Shown here one piece after another: positions 10,623-20,716 of a stretch of 64,000 nt of DNA (the first letter of the stretch is position 1; every line of letters begins with the position of its first letter). The notes beneath the pieces are model-generated. The model did not search any database. It was not told where the DNA came from and was given only the letters and a program-made list of their open reading frames with translations. Source of the stretch: Symsagittifera roscoffensis (lineage: Eukaryota > Xenacoelomorpha > Acoela > Convolutidae); contig NC_087068.1 of assembly GCF_963678635.1 (NCBI RefSeq), forward strand, positions 24,058,697-24,122,696, read 5' to 3'. The position numbers were made by a program, and so were the translations under genes.

Positions 10623-11039
10623 ATGCAAAAACTCATGAGACCTAAAGGCAAGAAATTTACATGGAGCAACGCAGCAGAGGAGTCCTTTCGGAGAATAAAA
10701 CGAGAGTTGTGTGAGGCTCCGGTATTGGGTATCCCAACAGAAAATAGCATGTACGTCCTAGATACAGACGGTTCCGTGGTCGGGATTTCTGGTATTCTTC
10801 ATCAAGAACAAGAGTGGAACGGCAAGAACATCTTGAGATCAAAAGCATACGGGAAAAAAGTCCTGAGCGATATCGAGAAGAAATATGGGGCGCCCAAGGC
10901 GGAGATGCTTGTGGCGGTCACCTTTGTGGAGAAATACAGAGCATATCTGGGCAGCGAGCCATTCAAAATACGGGTTGACAACAGAGCACTGTCTTGGCTG
11001 AAAAGGGATTCAGTGGATCATAGTTACATAGGAAGATAG
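10623..11039 (+). pseudogene. gypsy A RNase H domain (open block)
   Basis: A 138-residue open block. It starts with the RT-RNase H connection (FTWSNAAEESFRRIKRELCE, about residues 13-32) and APVLGIP. It then has the RNase H carboxylates: Asp in VLDTDGS, Glu in KAEML and Asp in VDNRALSWL. YGAPKAEM precedes the glutamate as in Ty3/gypsy elements. The block stops at 11037, just after HSYIGR. It is well preserved compared with the RT upstream. Confidence 0.8.
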
Positions 11040-12250
11040 ATAGTGCGTCCAGATGGCTACGAATGATAATTGAGCACCGGAAAAGAAACAAGCACCAGAA
11101 TCCGGACAACTTGAGTTAGAAAACAGAGTTTTATGAGAGACAAGAACAGATTGAAGCTGACAGGCCAGAAATAAAAAATGATTTTTCGTTTATGGACAAG
11201 GAAACCTATGACAGCTTACCACTCACAAGATGGCCCGATAAATCAGGGAAACCGATCGAGGATCACCCTGAGTTAGCCGTTGAACACCAGGTGACAAAAA
11301 TCCTAAGAAGGCAATCGGGAATGCCTTTGTAACTTTTGCTAAAGTCGAAACTGGTCAGTGAGACTTCGAAGGCGAAAGGATACGACCTAGAGGAAATCGA
11401 GAAAGGGAGAGCAGTAGTAAACTGGCCGACAAAAAGCCCGTGGACATGAATGAGAATTATAATAAATCAGAAATCACGATGATGAGGAGAATCAAACAGG
11501 TCCGCGCCGAAATATTCAGTGGGAAGACAGAGAACTAGAGAGTTAAGAAGTGCTGGGGACGTTAGTCGAAAAGTTTTCCCATGAGATACTCATGCAGACC
11601 ACACTCAGGAGTCAGATGATACGGACGAAAACTCCACGGAAAGCGACGACGAGCAAGAAAATCTTTGCACGATACTGAAACAAACAAACAGTAGGAATCA
11701 GGACAGAGAAGTTCATACGGACCCCTCGTCTGGAACGTACAACTTGGACTCCGATGATGCAAGTGGACGAGAAGAAGTAGAGATGTTAGCGGCATCGAGG
11801 AAACCCTTCAGGCAGTTGTCAAGCAATTCAATTATAAGGACGAATCTAGAGTTCGAGAGAAACAGGGAAACCTGGAGCAAGATCGTGTATGTCAAGTTGA
11901 GTGATGATATCCACAACCCGAGAGAACTGACAGGACAAACTATGGCACTGATGGAGCACGTTGAAGCAAGGTACATGCTGTCAGACCTAATTCGGTGACC
12001 GAAAAATGAAAAAATGAATAGCCATCACTCCAGATCGATCAGAACTGGGGAAAAAGAAAAAGAAGATCTGGAACAGAAATAGCTACAAGATCTTGAGCCA
12101 CCTCTACAAGGAACAGAAGGGGCTATTTTATCACACGGCGGATGGCGCGGTGGCCTGAAAGAGAAGACATGAAGAAAAATTACTTCACAAACACAGCCTC
12201 ATCATATTACCGCAGCTGTATCAAACAGAAAAGCTGTTCAGGTCAAATGA
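11040..12250 (+). pseudogene. gypsy A RNase H-integrase linker, broken
   Basis: Several short readable blocks in mixed frames. The first is a continuation of the RNase H region (FMDKETYDSLPLTRWPDKSG, about 11193-11250). Then comes a long acidic, charged linker with an open 84-residue stretch at 11744-11998 (SDDASGREEVEMLAASRK). No recognised domain apart from the RNase H tail. Confidence 0.5.
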
Positions 12251-12254
12251 TCAA

Positions 12255-12845
12255 ATGGGACATCAGGGAGTAGACAACAAAAAACTGCAACGGGTCTTTC
12301 AGGCAGTGAAAGACCCGAGGAAAATGAACTGTCCACTAAAACTGGTGGAAAGCTCGGAATTCAATGAGGTCGTGCCGATAGACCACAAAAAGTTCTACAT
12401 GACAGAGACGGAATATAATCAAATACTGGTAACTATAGGCCACTTCACGAAACTGGCGGAAACAGTATCGTGTCAAACGGCTTCGGCTGAAGAAATTTAT
12501 GATCACTTAATCACGCACCCGATCTCGAGATATGGATGTCCCATGACTTTTCAATCAGACAGCAGATCGGACTTCGTCGGGGATCAGACGAAAGAGTTGA
12601 TGAAAAGATCCCACATCATTAAAGAAAACTCGACGAGCTACCACCCAGAGACAAATGGACTGTTTGAAAGTCAAAATAAGACACTAGTGAGTATGCTTAG
12701 GGTATATTGCTTGAAGTACATGACAGATTGGGACAAGTACTTGCCCCAAATGTTGGGAGCATATAACAGCACGCAACACTCGACAAAGGAGACCAGTCCA
12801 TTCATGATGCTGACAGGCAGAGAAAGGGCAATGCAGTTGACATAA
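12255..12845 (+). pseudogene. gypsy A integrase core (open block)
   Basis: DDE-type integrase of the Ty3/gypsy kind, 196 open residues. GHQGVDNKKLQ is the start of the HHCC zinc finger, but the rest of the finger is missing before VKDPRKMNCPL, so the finger seems deleted. The core keeps Asp in PIDHKKF, Asp in FQSDSRSDFVG and, exactly 35 residues later, Glu in GLFESQNK (D-35-E), with SYHPETNG before it and WDKYLPQMLGAYNSTQH after. The catalytic acids are intact although the element is dead. Confidence 0.85.
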
Positions 12846-13060
12846 ATTTCCCTAAAAAACGAGGGTCAAAGGGCAACAAGAATTGAATGAACTGTGTAGA
12901 CGTAACGCAGCTCAAGCGCAGATGAGCCAACGCAAAAAATATGGGCAAATACTAAAGGCAAAACTGTACACTGTGATTGTGGGACTGTATTTTTGGGTGT
13001 TTTAAAATGTTGTCTCTCCAAACGGAACAAAATTTTTTTTGAAGAAATGGAGAGAATCGT

Positions 13061-13517
13061 TCATGATAACAGAGGTACACCAGCAAGGTCGGTTCTATCG
13101 CTTGAGCACAGGACGTACCGCGCATTTTGAAAATCAGAAGCCTCAGGTTCCCGGTGACGATGAAAAGATTGAAGTCCACTCAGATTAAGGTTTTTTGCGG
13201 AAGACGATTGGAATGAACCAGAGCAGAATGAGGTGCCAGATTGGATAGAACCAGACAAGCCTATGACTATGGAGTTAAGAAGAGGAGGATGCAAAAAGAC
13301 CAGCTTGAGATACAACAGATATTGTGAGGACTTCTTGATTGAATTGATTGACAAGATAAATCCGGATGAGGTAGGGGCAGTCTTGGTGAAAATAGGTGAC
13401 CTAGTCCCGGACAAGGAGTGGCAGATCATCGATGATGATGAATATTTCTGGCAGGAGCATCACAGCGCACCAGAACGGGAGATGGATCTAGAGCAAAACG
13501 AAAAGAAAAAAAGGTAG
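13061..13517 (+). pseudogene. gypsy A post-integrase region
   Basis: The reading ITEVHQQGRFYRLSTGRTAHFENQKP (13063-13140; quoted in parts ITEVHQQGRFYRLS and TGRTAHFENQKP) has the small beta-barrel/GPY-like style found after metavirid integrases. It is followed, after a stop, by an open 94-residue acidic block at 13233-13517 with RYNRYCEDFLIELIDKINPD. No chromodomain aromatic cage was recognised. Confidence 0.5.
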
Positions 13518-13795
13518 CATAAAAACTTGAGGATTCTAGAATGGAAATATGACCTGCCAGCGTGGAAAAAAGCGAGCAACAAGTCGACATATCTGCAGCT
13601 AAAGGTGTGAAGGAAAGAAACCCATTGTTTGACTAGATGTATCCTCAGATAACCTAAGCTCGGCACCTTCGACGAGGACGTCGATATTTTTTTTGTCCGG
13701 AGAGTGGGGTGGGACTTACCCACACCGAAAACTTTATGATAAAAAACTCTAGGAAACGAAAGAAACCTGCGGATTAGAGGTGGAACAAGAGGAAA

Positions 13796-14316
13796 TTGAG
13801 CCCGCTATGGGGAAAAACTTCCAGTCTCAAATTTGATATACCGAATGAATATTCGGATAACATCTTGATCCCAGACAGCGATTTGATCCTGTCAGAAAGG
13901 ACCAGTGCGACCTGCATAACAGCAGATATGAGCTTCAAGGTTAGGCTCGGGGCGGCTTTCAAAAGAGGATATCAGAATGTGGAGTTACTGTTCAGACAAA
14001 GACCGGGATTGGCAGGTCTGGTGGCGTTCCCAACCTCGGCACCACAGGTGCCCGGCAAATACTTGTGCTTTTTGGTAACAAAGGTCAGTGAAAAGAATGT
14101 GGTGGATCCTGAACATGTGGTACTGCCCTCACGAGACTAAGGGACTTTTTGGTAGAAAGGGGAATGAAGGAAGTCTCTTTACCAGTTTACAATCTGAACA
14201 GAGGCAAATTGAATTCCCGAGAGCTGTATGCTATCTTACACGTGGTCTTCGCGGAAACGGAAACAACAGTACATCTACACAAGATATATTACCAGAGCCT
14301 TGCTTGAGTCTCGAGT
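13796..14316 (+). pseudogene. Macro-like domain at the 3' end of gypsy A pol
   Basis: The first part, in one frame, has CITADMSFKVRLGAAFKRGY, QNVELLFRQRPGLAGLVAF and KYLCFLVTKVSEKN (about 13910-14100). After a frame change near 14125 it continues LRDFLVERGMKEVSLPVYNL, LNSRELYAILHVVFAE and TTVHLHKIYYQSLA, then a stop near 14313. The sequence order (hxAD-x-x-h-x-x-GxAxxF, then xFLVTK, a helix, VSLP and a C-terminal VHLH strand) fits the macro/Appr-1''-p fold, which binds or hydrolyses ADP-ribose. The family call is by motif only and catalytic competence cannot be judged. Confidence 0.55.
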
Positions 14317-14416
14317 GGGTACAAGGGTCTCGAATTGGGACTTGAATCTCGAGTTGACACAAGGTTTTTGAGTTGAGGGGCGATGGTACAAGGAGTAGGA
14401 TTAGGTTTTAACGTAC

Positions 14417-14860
14417 TGTCACGACAGTCAAACTGAAATATCAATCCAAGTCGCACAGTGCTAAAATAAAAACAGATCTGCATGAATTTACAATTAATTA
14501 ACCATTTGAAATGATGCACGCAAATATGATGTTTCACTCACTGGAGCAAATAATGGACTGATTAGCGAAAAGCTCATTTTATCAAGACTGTTAAAAAAAC
14601 TTTTAGAAGCTTGTGAACGGGGACTACAACAATGGTAAGAAATGGACAAGTTTAAAACTTGATTTTTCGTTTTCAGATTGAATTTGATTGATAATCAAGA
14701 AGAATCAGGCTGAGACGATCGAGTTTGAGGAGCAAGAGTATCAGTGAGGATCTACTAATTCACGCTGCGCTACGGTTTTTCTTGAGCGATATTCTGGTAC
14801 GGTATGTTCTTGAGTGATTATCTGATACCGTATTTTCTTGAGCTTTCAATAAACTTTAGC
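14417..14860 (+). other. Spacer or candidate LTR between macro-like and SGNH regions
   Basis: TGTCACGACAG at 14417 follows G-rich DNA (14375-14400) and could be an LTR start. An AATAAA lies at 14848-14853 just before the next reading frame. A GTAAGA...TTTTCAG stretch at 14635-14677 looks like a tiny intron. No second copy of this segment was seen by eye elsewhere, so LTR identity is unproven. Confidence 0.3.
14779..14842 (+). repeat. 28-nt direct repeat, 2.3 copies
   Basis: Units at 14779-14806 and 14807-14834, each beginning TTCTTGAG, plus a partial third (14835-14842). They differ at a few bases. The repeat lies directly upstream of the SGNH polyprotein region and could be part of an LTR or leader. 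Confidence 0.7.
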
Positions 14861-15103
14861 AATGGCCGATCGCATCTGGAATTCGATGCCAGTGGCACTG
14901 AGAAGCCCACACTTGATGAGTTATACAGGCGTCTGAGGGATCTGGACCGTTCTCAGGTGGACGAGAGGATGGCAATAATGCTGAATTCCATCTTGCAATT
15001 AGAATCGCAAGGAGAAGGTAGGGAGTCAGCAATGCAAGCAGTGTTGATTGTGAGACATACAACGTATGGAATGTCAAACCAGGAACAGACTACATGGCTG
15101 TAG
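14804..15103 (+). pseudogene. N-terminal block of SGNH polyprotein
   Basis: 99 open residues. The likely real part starts near 14861 and contains PTLDELYRRLRDLDRSQVDE and ILQLESQGEGRESAMQAVL, helical and charged, ending at a stop after QEQTTWL. Another ATG at 14863 is in a different frame. No known domain; the gag-like role is inferred from position. Confidence 0.4.
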
Positions 15104-15500
15104 TGGAACACCGACGGAGGCTTGAGAGGATTTTACCTGGCAAGAAATCCTGGCTTGAGCAATACCACGGAATATGGTGCTGGCGAGTTTCCTCTACCGG
15201 CCAGGACAGCAACAAGAGCTGGAGCTCGGCAGACGGGGGAGGCATATCCGGACGTCAAAAAATTGGGGAGAGAGTTGGAGAAGGCCAGAAATAACGGTAT
15301 CAAGGTACCCTGGATAGGGACTAGGCTACTCGGAACAGGGACCAAGCCACCCTGGACAGGGACAAGCCATTTTGGATAGCGACAAAGCTATACCAGAGAG
15401 GGATACGTTGAAGGCCGAGTTGGAACAAACACGAAAGGTGCAAGAGATCGCGGCAAGCCGCGACCAGCTGAAGTCGGAACTTTAGCAATTGCAAAAACGG
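15104..15500 (+). pseudogene. Coiled-coil segment with degenerate short repeats
   Basis: The bases at 15305-15390 contain imperfect 20-25 nt repeats built on GGATAGGGAC / GGACAGGGAC. The frame around 15365-15480 reads DSDKAIPERDTLKAELEQTR and then ASRDQLKSEL, a strong heptad pattern. Stops interrupt it. The repeat expansion probably lengthened a coiled coil in the ancestral protein. Confidence 0.45.
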
Positions 15501-15866
15501 CCGCAGGATGTGGGGAGCTGCAAGGAGCGAAAGGCAAGGAAATCAATGGATCTCCTGATGACTCGACCCAGACTCGAATCAAAAATGGAGGTAGACGAAG
15601 TACCCAGGGCGAGCGGTCGTTTTAATCTCAATAGGGTGGCTCAAGAACAGAGGAGCGAGGATCTCGAGACGTGGACCCCTCCGGAACCCACTCCGTCCTT
15701 GAGAGATCTAGAGTTAAGCCGGATCAAACCGTTGATGTTGGATGTGGCACTACCTTTAACTGGCGGTAGTCAGGTTAGTGCCGGAACTTCGCGTCTCAAA
15801 GAGGTGCAATAGAACCACTGAACCCCGGAATCAGAACGAAAGCCACACATCTGGAGGAAACAACCA

Positions 15867-16558
15867 GTGCAAAGCGCCGTTATCTCAAACTATCAGAAGG
15901 ATGTTGAAGGAAACTACCGCCAACACCACAAGGAAGACTTCAATGAAGCAGTATGGGTGGAATACTTCACGAAACCCAAGAAACCGGGCTCGGTTTTTTT
16001 GATAATAGGCGACAGTCTCGTCAGGATTCTGACGAGAATCCCAGTACAATGGCTAGTGGAAATCTTGGTTTTTTCAGGCGCGGCGATGCCTCAAACGCTA
16101 GCTTCACTGGAGGTGAGGAAAATAACCACCGTCACCATGATGACGGGAACTAACGACGTTTCTAACAACGAGGCGAGTCGAGGAAGTTGATGAGGTTGTC
16201 AGAGAAGGTGAGCTGCCTCTTGCAGTCAGCGAGGATATTCTTGGATCCTACGATACTTACGATCTGACGGTACCATACAATCTGATGCAGGACGAGAATG
16301 GAATAAATATGATTGAAACAGTGCGTCAAATCAATGAGGTTGCTTGATGCTGCACACATGATGGAGGATTCTTTACCAAATGGCAGCTCCTCTGATGGCA
16401 TCCAATTTGATCGATTCGAAGGCATGGAATGGTTGAATAAAATCTTCCAGAGGCACGTCAGCAGTCTAGAGTCCGATTTGCTAGATACTGGTCAATTTAT
16501 TTTTTGTCCACCTCCGAGGCTTCTTTTTTCCCAGTCGGGCCAGTGGAAGATAGATTAG
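15867..16558 (+). pseudogene. SGNH/GDSL hydrolase-like domain, broken
   Basis: SGNH hydrolases are esterases/lipases with four sequence blocks. Block I is VFLIIGDSLVR (GDSL at 16008-16019), block II is FSGAAMPQTL, and block III is MTGTNDVS (GTND at 16146-16157). After a frame change come VPYNLMQDENG, NMIETVRQINE and LLDAAHMMEDSLPNGSSSDG. Block V reads DGIQFD (16394-16411) where DGIHFD is expected, so the catalytic His reads Gln. The spacing from block I to V (about 130 codons) is normal for the fold. SGNH domains are known in ORF1 of some CR1-type LINEs. Here the flanks look like an LTR element polyprotein, but that is inference. Confidence 0.62.
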
Positions 16559-16559
16559 G

Positions 16560-17240
16560 GGAAAAGATCGACTCGAAAAGATAGCTCAGCGAGAAGCAGG
16601 AGCAGACAGCCGGGCTCGACATTCCTGGAAAAGAACGCAAGGGAGTCCTCAACGCCGCAGAGCTCAGTCGTGACGTCAGTTGTGATAGCAGAGAAAGGTA
16701 ACAAGAATAAGTTCTTAGCAGAAGGCCCGGTGGAAGCAAGCAAGGCCAGATACCTAGAAAGAGTGAAGAAACTGGACTTAGAAGAGTTGGCCTGTAGGCG
16801 AGAGTTGATGGATTCCTAGAGTTCAAGAGCCTTTCCCATTAGGACCTGATCAGTCACTATTGTGTGGACTGGTTGAAGTCGCACGAGGCGCATTTTTCTC
16901 GAGAAAGGACCTTGGAGACGGCGGACCTCACAGGCATCACGAGAAGTTCGATCTTTGGTCCTGTCAACTTTCGACCCTTTAAGGAGTCCAGGCATGATCG
17001 CGGAGCCACCGAAACACCGCACGGGCGTAGCTAGAATCAGAGAGGCAGTACCGGCGCAATTGCGAGCAGCGGAAAAACATCTTGATCCCAAGAGCATGGG
17101 ATTCCTGATACCACCTGCGCAGGTCAGAAGTTGGCGGAGGATTCGAGTTACGGAGAGGAGCGTGGAACGTCTCAGTTGGTCAAGGCACTGGCTGCCTATA
17201 CCTGCTCGCACTCGGGAGCTGCTAAAGTTGTGATCGTCGC
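16560..17240 (+). pseudogene. Unassigned polyprotein block after SGNH domain
   Basis: Plus-strand reading blocks include ARYLERVKKLDLEELACRRE (about 16748-16808), REAVPAQLRAAEKHLDPKSM with FLIPPAQVRS (17038-17130), and in the next frame LVKALAAYTCSHSGAAKVVI (about 17178-17238). A 222-residue open stretch exists on the opposite strand (16816-17484), but it overlaps these blocks and looks like a shadow. No domain recognised. Confidence 0.35.
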
Positions 17241-17559
17241 GGGATTGAACTTTTTGGCCTGAGAATCTTAAGTGCTCGTTGCCGGGGCCGAGTTTAACCA
17301 GATGTTGACTCTGGTTTAAATGGTTAATCACAGATGCCATGTGAACCAGAGTTTTTACTGTTTCCAGGGATGAACGACCACCTGCATGCAGTAAGACCAC
17401 TGGAGCCCTTGAGGAGTGGAAAGCCCACCACCAAAGAAGATCGATGACAAGGGTGGTATTCACTTCGTCACTAGGATACACCATGCCACCTGCTCTTTAA
17501 TTCGTGTACGCGTTGTTGGTCCTGATAGTGTAAGGCAGCGGACTGCGTATACTGATGGC

Positions 17560-18270
17560 AAAACCGGGAGCTGGAACCGAAAAAATTGAGACTCCTGAAA
17601 TTGGAAGTGGCAGCGGCCTGGCAGGACGTGTCTAATGCGCTGAGAGGCTTCTACGAACTGGCAGATACCTTGATTGTGTTGGATGAAGTAGTCTTATGTC
17701 TGAGAGGTTTCAAACCTGTCTAGACAACTCAAGTTCAATCGGAGATAACAGAAGATCATCATGTGATCAGCCACTTGACTCTGGGCTTATGGTTCCGGAG
17801 CATAGAGCTCACGATTGTAGGCTTTTTGAGTAGCTCGAGGCGGCCCATATATTAACGAAAGAACGTGGTGTGTGCGGAGAAGCAGCTGGAGTCAATGGTG
17901 TATCGCCTAACGCAAGAGAGAGGAAGATGACCATTCGTGAAACCGAGGCTAGAGAGTGTGACTGACAACAGGAAAAAAACGGCACCCTGTTGACAAAGCA
18001 GGTGTGGAAGATTATCCAGAACCAACTTGAGCAAGCCGAGAAAAAGCGATTGACAGTGGGAACGTTCGTCTCCTTGGCAAAGGACACAACCATTAATGGT
18101 TTTTGGGAAGAATCACGCCACGGGAAACTTGAGAACAAGAAATGCGTACAATCCTGGAAATCTTGAGCCTGTTGGGAAAAAGATACATCGACAGGATGTT
18201 CTCCGCGGGAAGATGCTATTCGACACGTTCATTCAGGACCGCTTGAGCATGTCAATCAACTTTTGACTGG
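17560..18270 (+). pseudogene. Unassigned polyprotein block
   Basis: Readable pieces: KKLRLLKLEVAAAWQDVSNA and LRGFYELADTLIVLDEVVLC (about 17580-17700), and a charged helical stretch near 18145-18220 with ILEILSLLGKRYIDRMFSAG. Frames shift between them. Only the continuity of codon style with the neighbours supports coding origin. Confidence 0.3.
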
Positions 18271-18272
18271 CA

Positions 18273-18977
18273 TTGTATCTCGTGTTTCCCAGATGCCTAT
18301 TCAAAATTGGACCAGTCTTTATGTTCAGCAGAGGGGTGGAGACCCTCAGGATTGATGGGTATTTGACACTTACCCTCCTGAGGCATAGGAATCTGGCGGT
18401 ATTCCATGATGAAGCATGTGGACTCGAAGTCCAGAGCATGACCAGAGCTCATCCAGGGCGTGAGAAATGCTACTACAAATGTGCTGCAGGATTGAAAACG
18501 CTTCCAGTGGAGTACATCTTGACGCAAAATCGACACTTCACAGGGAAAAAAACGAACCCGAAGACCAAGCAACAAGTCAAGCAAGTGAAAGGGGCCTACC
18601 CAAAGTTTTGGAACTTGAGCCTCCTAGAGAAAAAAGCTAGAGAAGCCTTGAAGATACCGACTTGGATGGAAGTCTTTGACCTGATGAGAAAGAAGCTAGA
18701 GATGATTCTAGATCGGGATGTGCTGCCGGCCACTCTCTCAAAATCTCCCACTGTGAGTCGGATGACTTTTGGAATGAACAATTCTTTGCTGGTGCCGTCA
18801 AAGCAAGCCAGAGAGGTCGTGGAGCAACAACAAAGGGTGTTAACACAAGGCTGGGATCCCCTGTTTGTTGGGTACTCTGCAGCTGCATATTTCAACTTGA
18901 GCGAGATCAAGATAAACTCTTGGACGACAGAGGCTAAGAAAATGGGGCTCAATGCCGCCGAGGTGCGATGTTCGTGA
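18273..18977 (+). pseudogene. 234-residue open block of the SGNH polyprotein, function unknown
   Basis: The longest open frame in the window. The middle and C-terminal parts look protein-like: YPKFWNLSLLEKKAREALKI, WMEVFDLMRKKLEMILDRDV, TVSRMTFGMNNSLLVPSKQA and WDPLFVGYSAAAYFNLSEIK. The reading continues past the stop in another frame as EVKKVLERAGFENKDPSYDE (about 18973-19035). The first 40 residues may be chance extension. I recognise no domain; a structural (gag-like) role is possible from its place. Confidence 0.42.
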
Positions 18978-19039
18978 AGTGAAAAAAGTGCTCGAGAGGG
19001 CTGGGTTCGAAAACAAAGATCCATCATATGATGAAGGCG

Positions 19040-19440
19040 GACTAATAGAGGAAGGGCACCTGAACGCGGAATCAAGATGCAAAACGAGGAAACATCGGCA
19101 CCCTATGGACTGGAGGAAGTGGAGCTGAAACATGACGGATGCAGGCTTGATTCGGCTGGCGCTCTCTATGTTCCCCTCACAATAAAAACGGAACCCAGTC
19201 ACGCCTTCGCCTTTGTCGATCGACACTCCTGGAGACTAGAGAAATCTCCCAATAGGGAGCATGTTTGAGGATGCCTTGAAGCGTGAACGCTTCGAAGTGA
19301 CCGAATGGAAGAAATTGGAACAAGGGGACATGGACACGGGGTTGATCCCAGCTGATGAAGTAGTATCTGGCAGCTATAGCCCTGGCACTACGTGTGCTTT
19401 GCTGCAGGACATGAGTGGAGAAGAGTAAGCAGATACGGCA
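19040..19440 (+). pseudogene. Unassigned polyprotein block
   Basis: A continuation in mixed frames: GGLIEEGHLNAESR (about 19037-19078) and, at 19261-19425, MFEDALKRERFEVTEWKKLE and LIPADEVVSGSYSPGTTCAL. It ends at a stop near 19425. No known domain. Confidence 0.28.
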
Positions 19441-19724
19441 ACGCCACCTTTGGGATCCCCTTGAAAAAATCTAGAGTAGCAACTTGGGAGTCAACCAGTA
19501 GACATAGGCATGGTATTCTTGATGGGAACTAGACTAGATAAGGAGGCGAGATAGGGATTGCTTAGCAAGATGATCCATATCCCGGAAACAAGGCCGAACA
19601 CTAAACTGACAGCTCTACTCTTACAAAAATGTAACTAAGAAAGTTAAGACCAAATAAACTGTAAGGATGAACCTATTGTTATAGCTAAAAACATTTTTAA
19701 ACCTAAGGCAAAAGAGGGAAGAAG

Positions 19725-20534
19725 GTGCTTGAGGCAAGAGAACGGTGGAAGCAAGAGTCAAAAGAAGAGGATCAAGAACGGGAGGCAGCTTTGGTGATGA
19801 TCGAGTCTACAACCCAGAACAAAGAGTCAACGTCAAGGAAAATAAAGCGAGAAATGGAGTACGTGAGTCCATCAACGGAGGCGCTGTCGGAGGCGAGCCT
19901 GAAATAGACACCTCAGATGGTTTTGGTGAGATTGAAGACTGCGGATTGCAAAGGCAACTCGTTATGTAGTAGAATGGTGGAGGTGATGACCGAAATGGCG
20001 ACTGCATCTGGTCCAGTGATAGAGGAGGACTTTAAGCCACAAAGGGTGAAGATAAAGAGAGGATCCACCAGTGGGCAAACATGGGAGGTGGACGTCGGCA
20101 AGAAATGGGTCTCGAGTCAACACCAGAGCGTCGGACAACAAATCACGAATAATCTTCTTGAGAAGGGACCCACGAGAAACACTGCTCGTTCCTGGTGGAT
20201 AGCCCTGAAAACGATGAAGGAGATGGAGGATTGTCTAAAGAAGCTGGATCGCGGAGTGTCTAGAAGATGGTGTCCAGAGGAGATTAAACTGGAGGTGAGG
20301 AGCCAATTACGGCGAACGATGTAGAAATTACAAATGGAATACTTCGAGAATGAAATGAGGCCACCCTCGTCCGCACAGCCTCTGATGGTGTATCCTTTCA
20401 CAAAAACTGAGGGCCAGTTGTTGTTTACGTGGTGCTTGGCTGGAGACTTCAAAGCCCTCGAAGCGCGGAGAACTTTTCTATGTCTCTGGCCTGAGGGGAA
20501 TGTCATACAATCCCTTCTTGAGCACACAAGCTGA
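19725..20534 (+). pseudogene. Unassigned charged polyprotein blocks
   Basis: An open block at 19725-19907 is Glu/Lys-rich. A 135-residue block at 19917-20324 contains GQTWEVDVGKKWVSSQHQSV and MKEMEDCLKKLDRGVSRRWC. A third at 20334-20534 contains AQPLMVYPFTKTEGQLLFTW and FLCLWPEGNVIQSLLEH. The last two are in different frames. The aromatic, strand-like PLMVYPFTKTEGQLLFTW is not assigned to a family. Confidence 0.33.
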
Positions 20535-20716
20535 AGCTGCTTACATGAATTTTGAATTCACGGAATTGATGAATTGTTGAAATGGACACGATCGAAAGGG
20601 AAAAGACGACTCTGAGCTTAATTCTTGAGATTGGACCCGACGTTATCTGTGTGCCACGATCAGAGAGGAAAGTGGAATTGAGGTAAGGAGGCGAGGACAA
20701 CGTACTGTTCACACAT

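Larger units (their letters stand above)
6071..14316 (+). mobile_element. Ty3/gypsy retroelement A (gag-pol with macro-like domain), decayed
   Basis: One plus-strand series in canonical Ty3/gypsy order: gag coiled coil and capsid, zinc knuckle, protease flanks, RT, RNase H, integrase, post-integrase linker, then a macro-like domain ending at a stop near 14313. Many stops and frameshifts break it, but long open blocks remain (RNase H 138 aa, integrase 196 aa). GC content is visibly higher than in the flanking DNA. No matching LTR pair was found by eye. The next polyprotein region starts about 0.5 kb downstream on the same strand. Confidence 0.85.

Noticed and set aside
16816-17484. 222-residue open frame on the minus strand
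   Set aside because: It overlaps protein-like plus-strand blocks of the SGNH polyprotein that continue in order on both sides, and its own translation shows no domain. Best read as a shadow.
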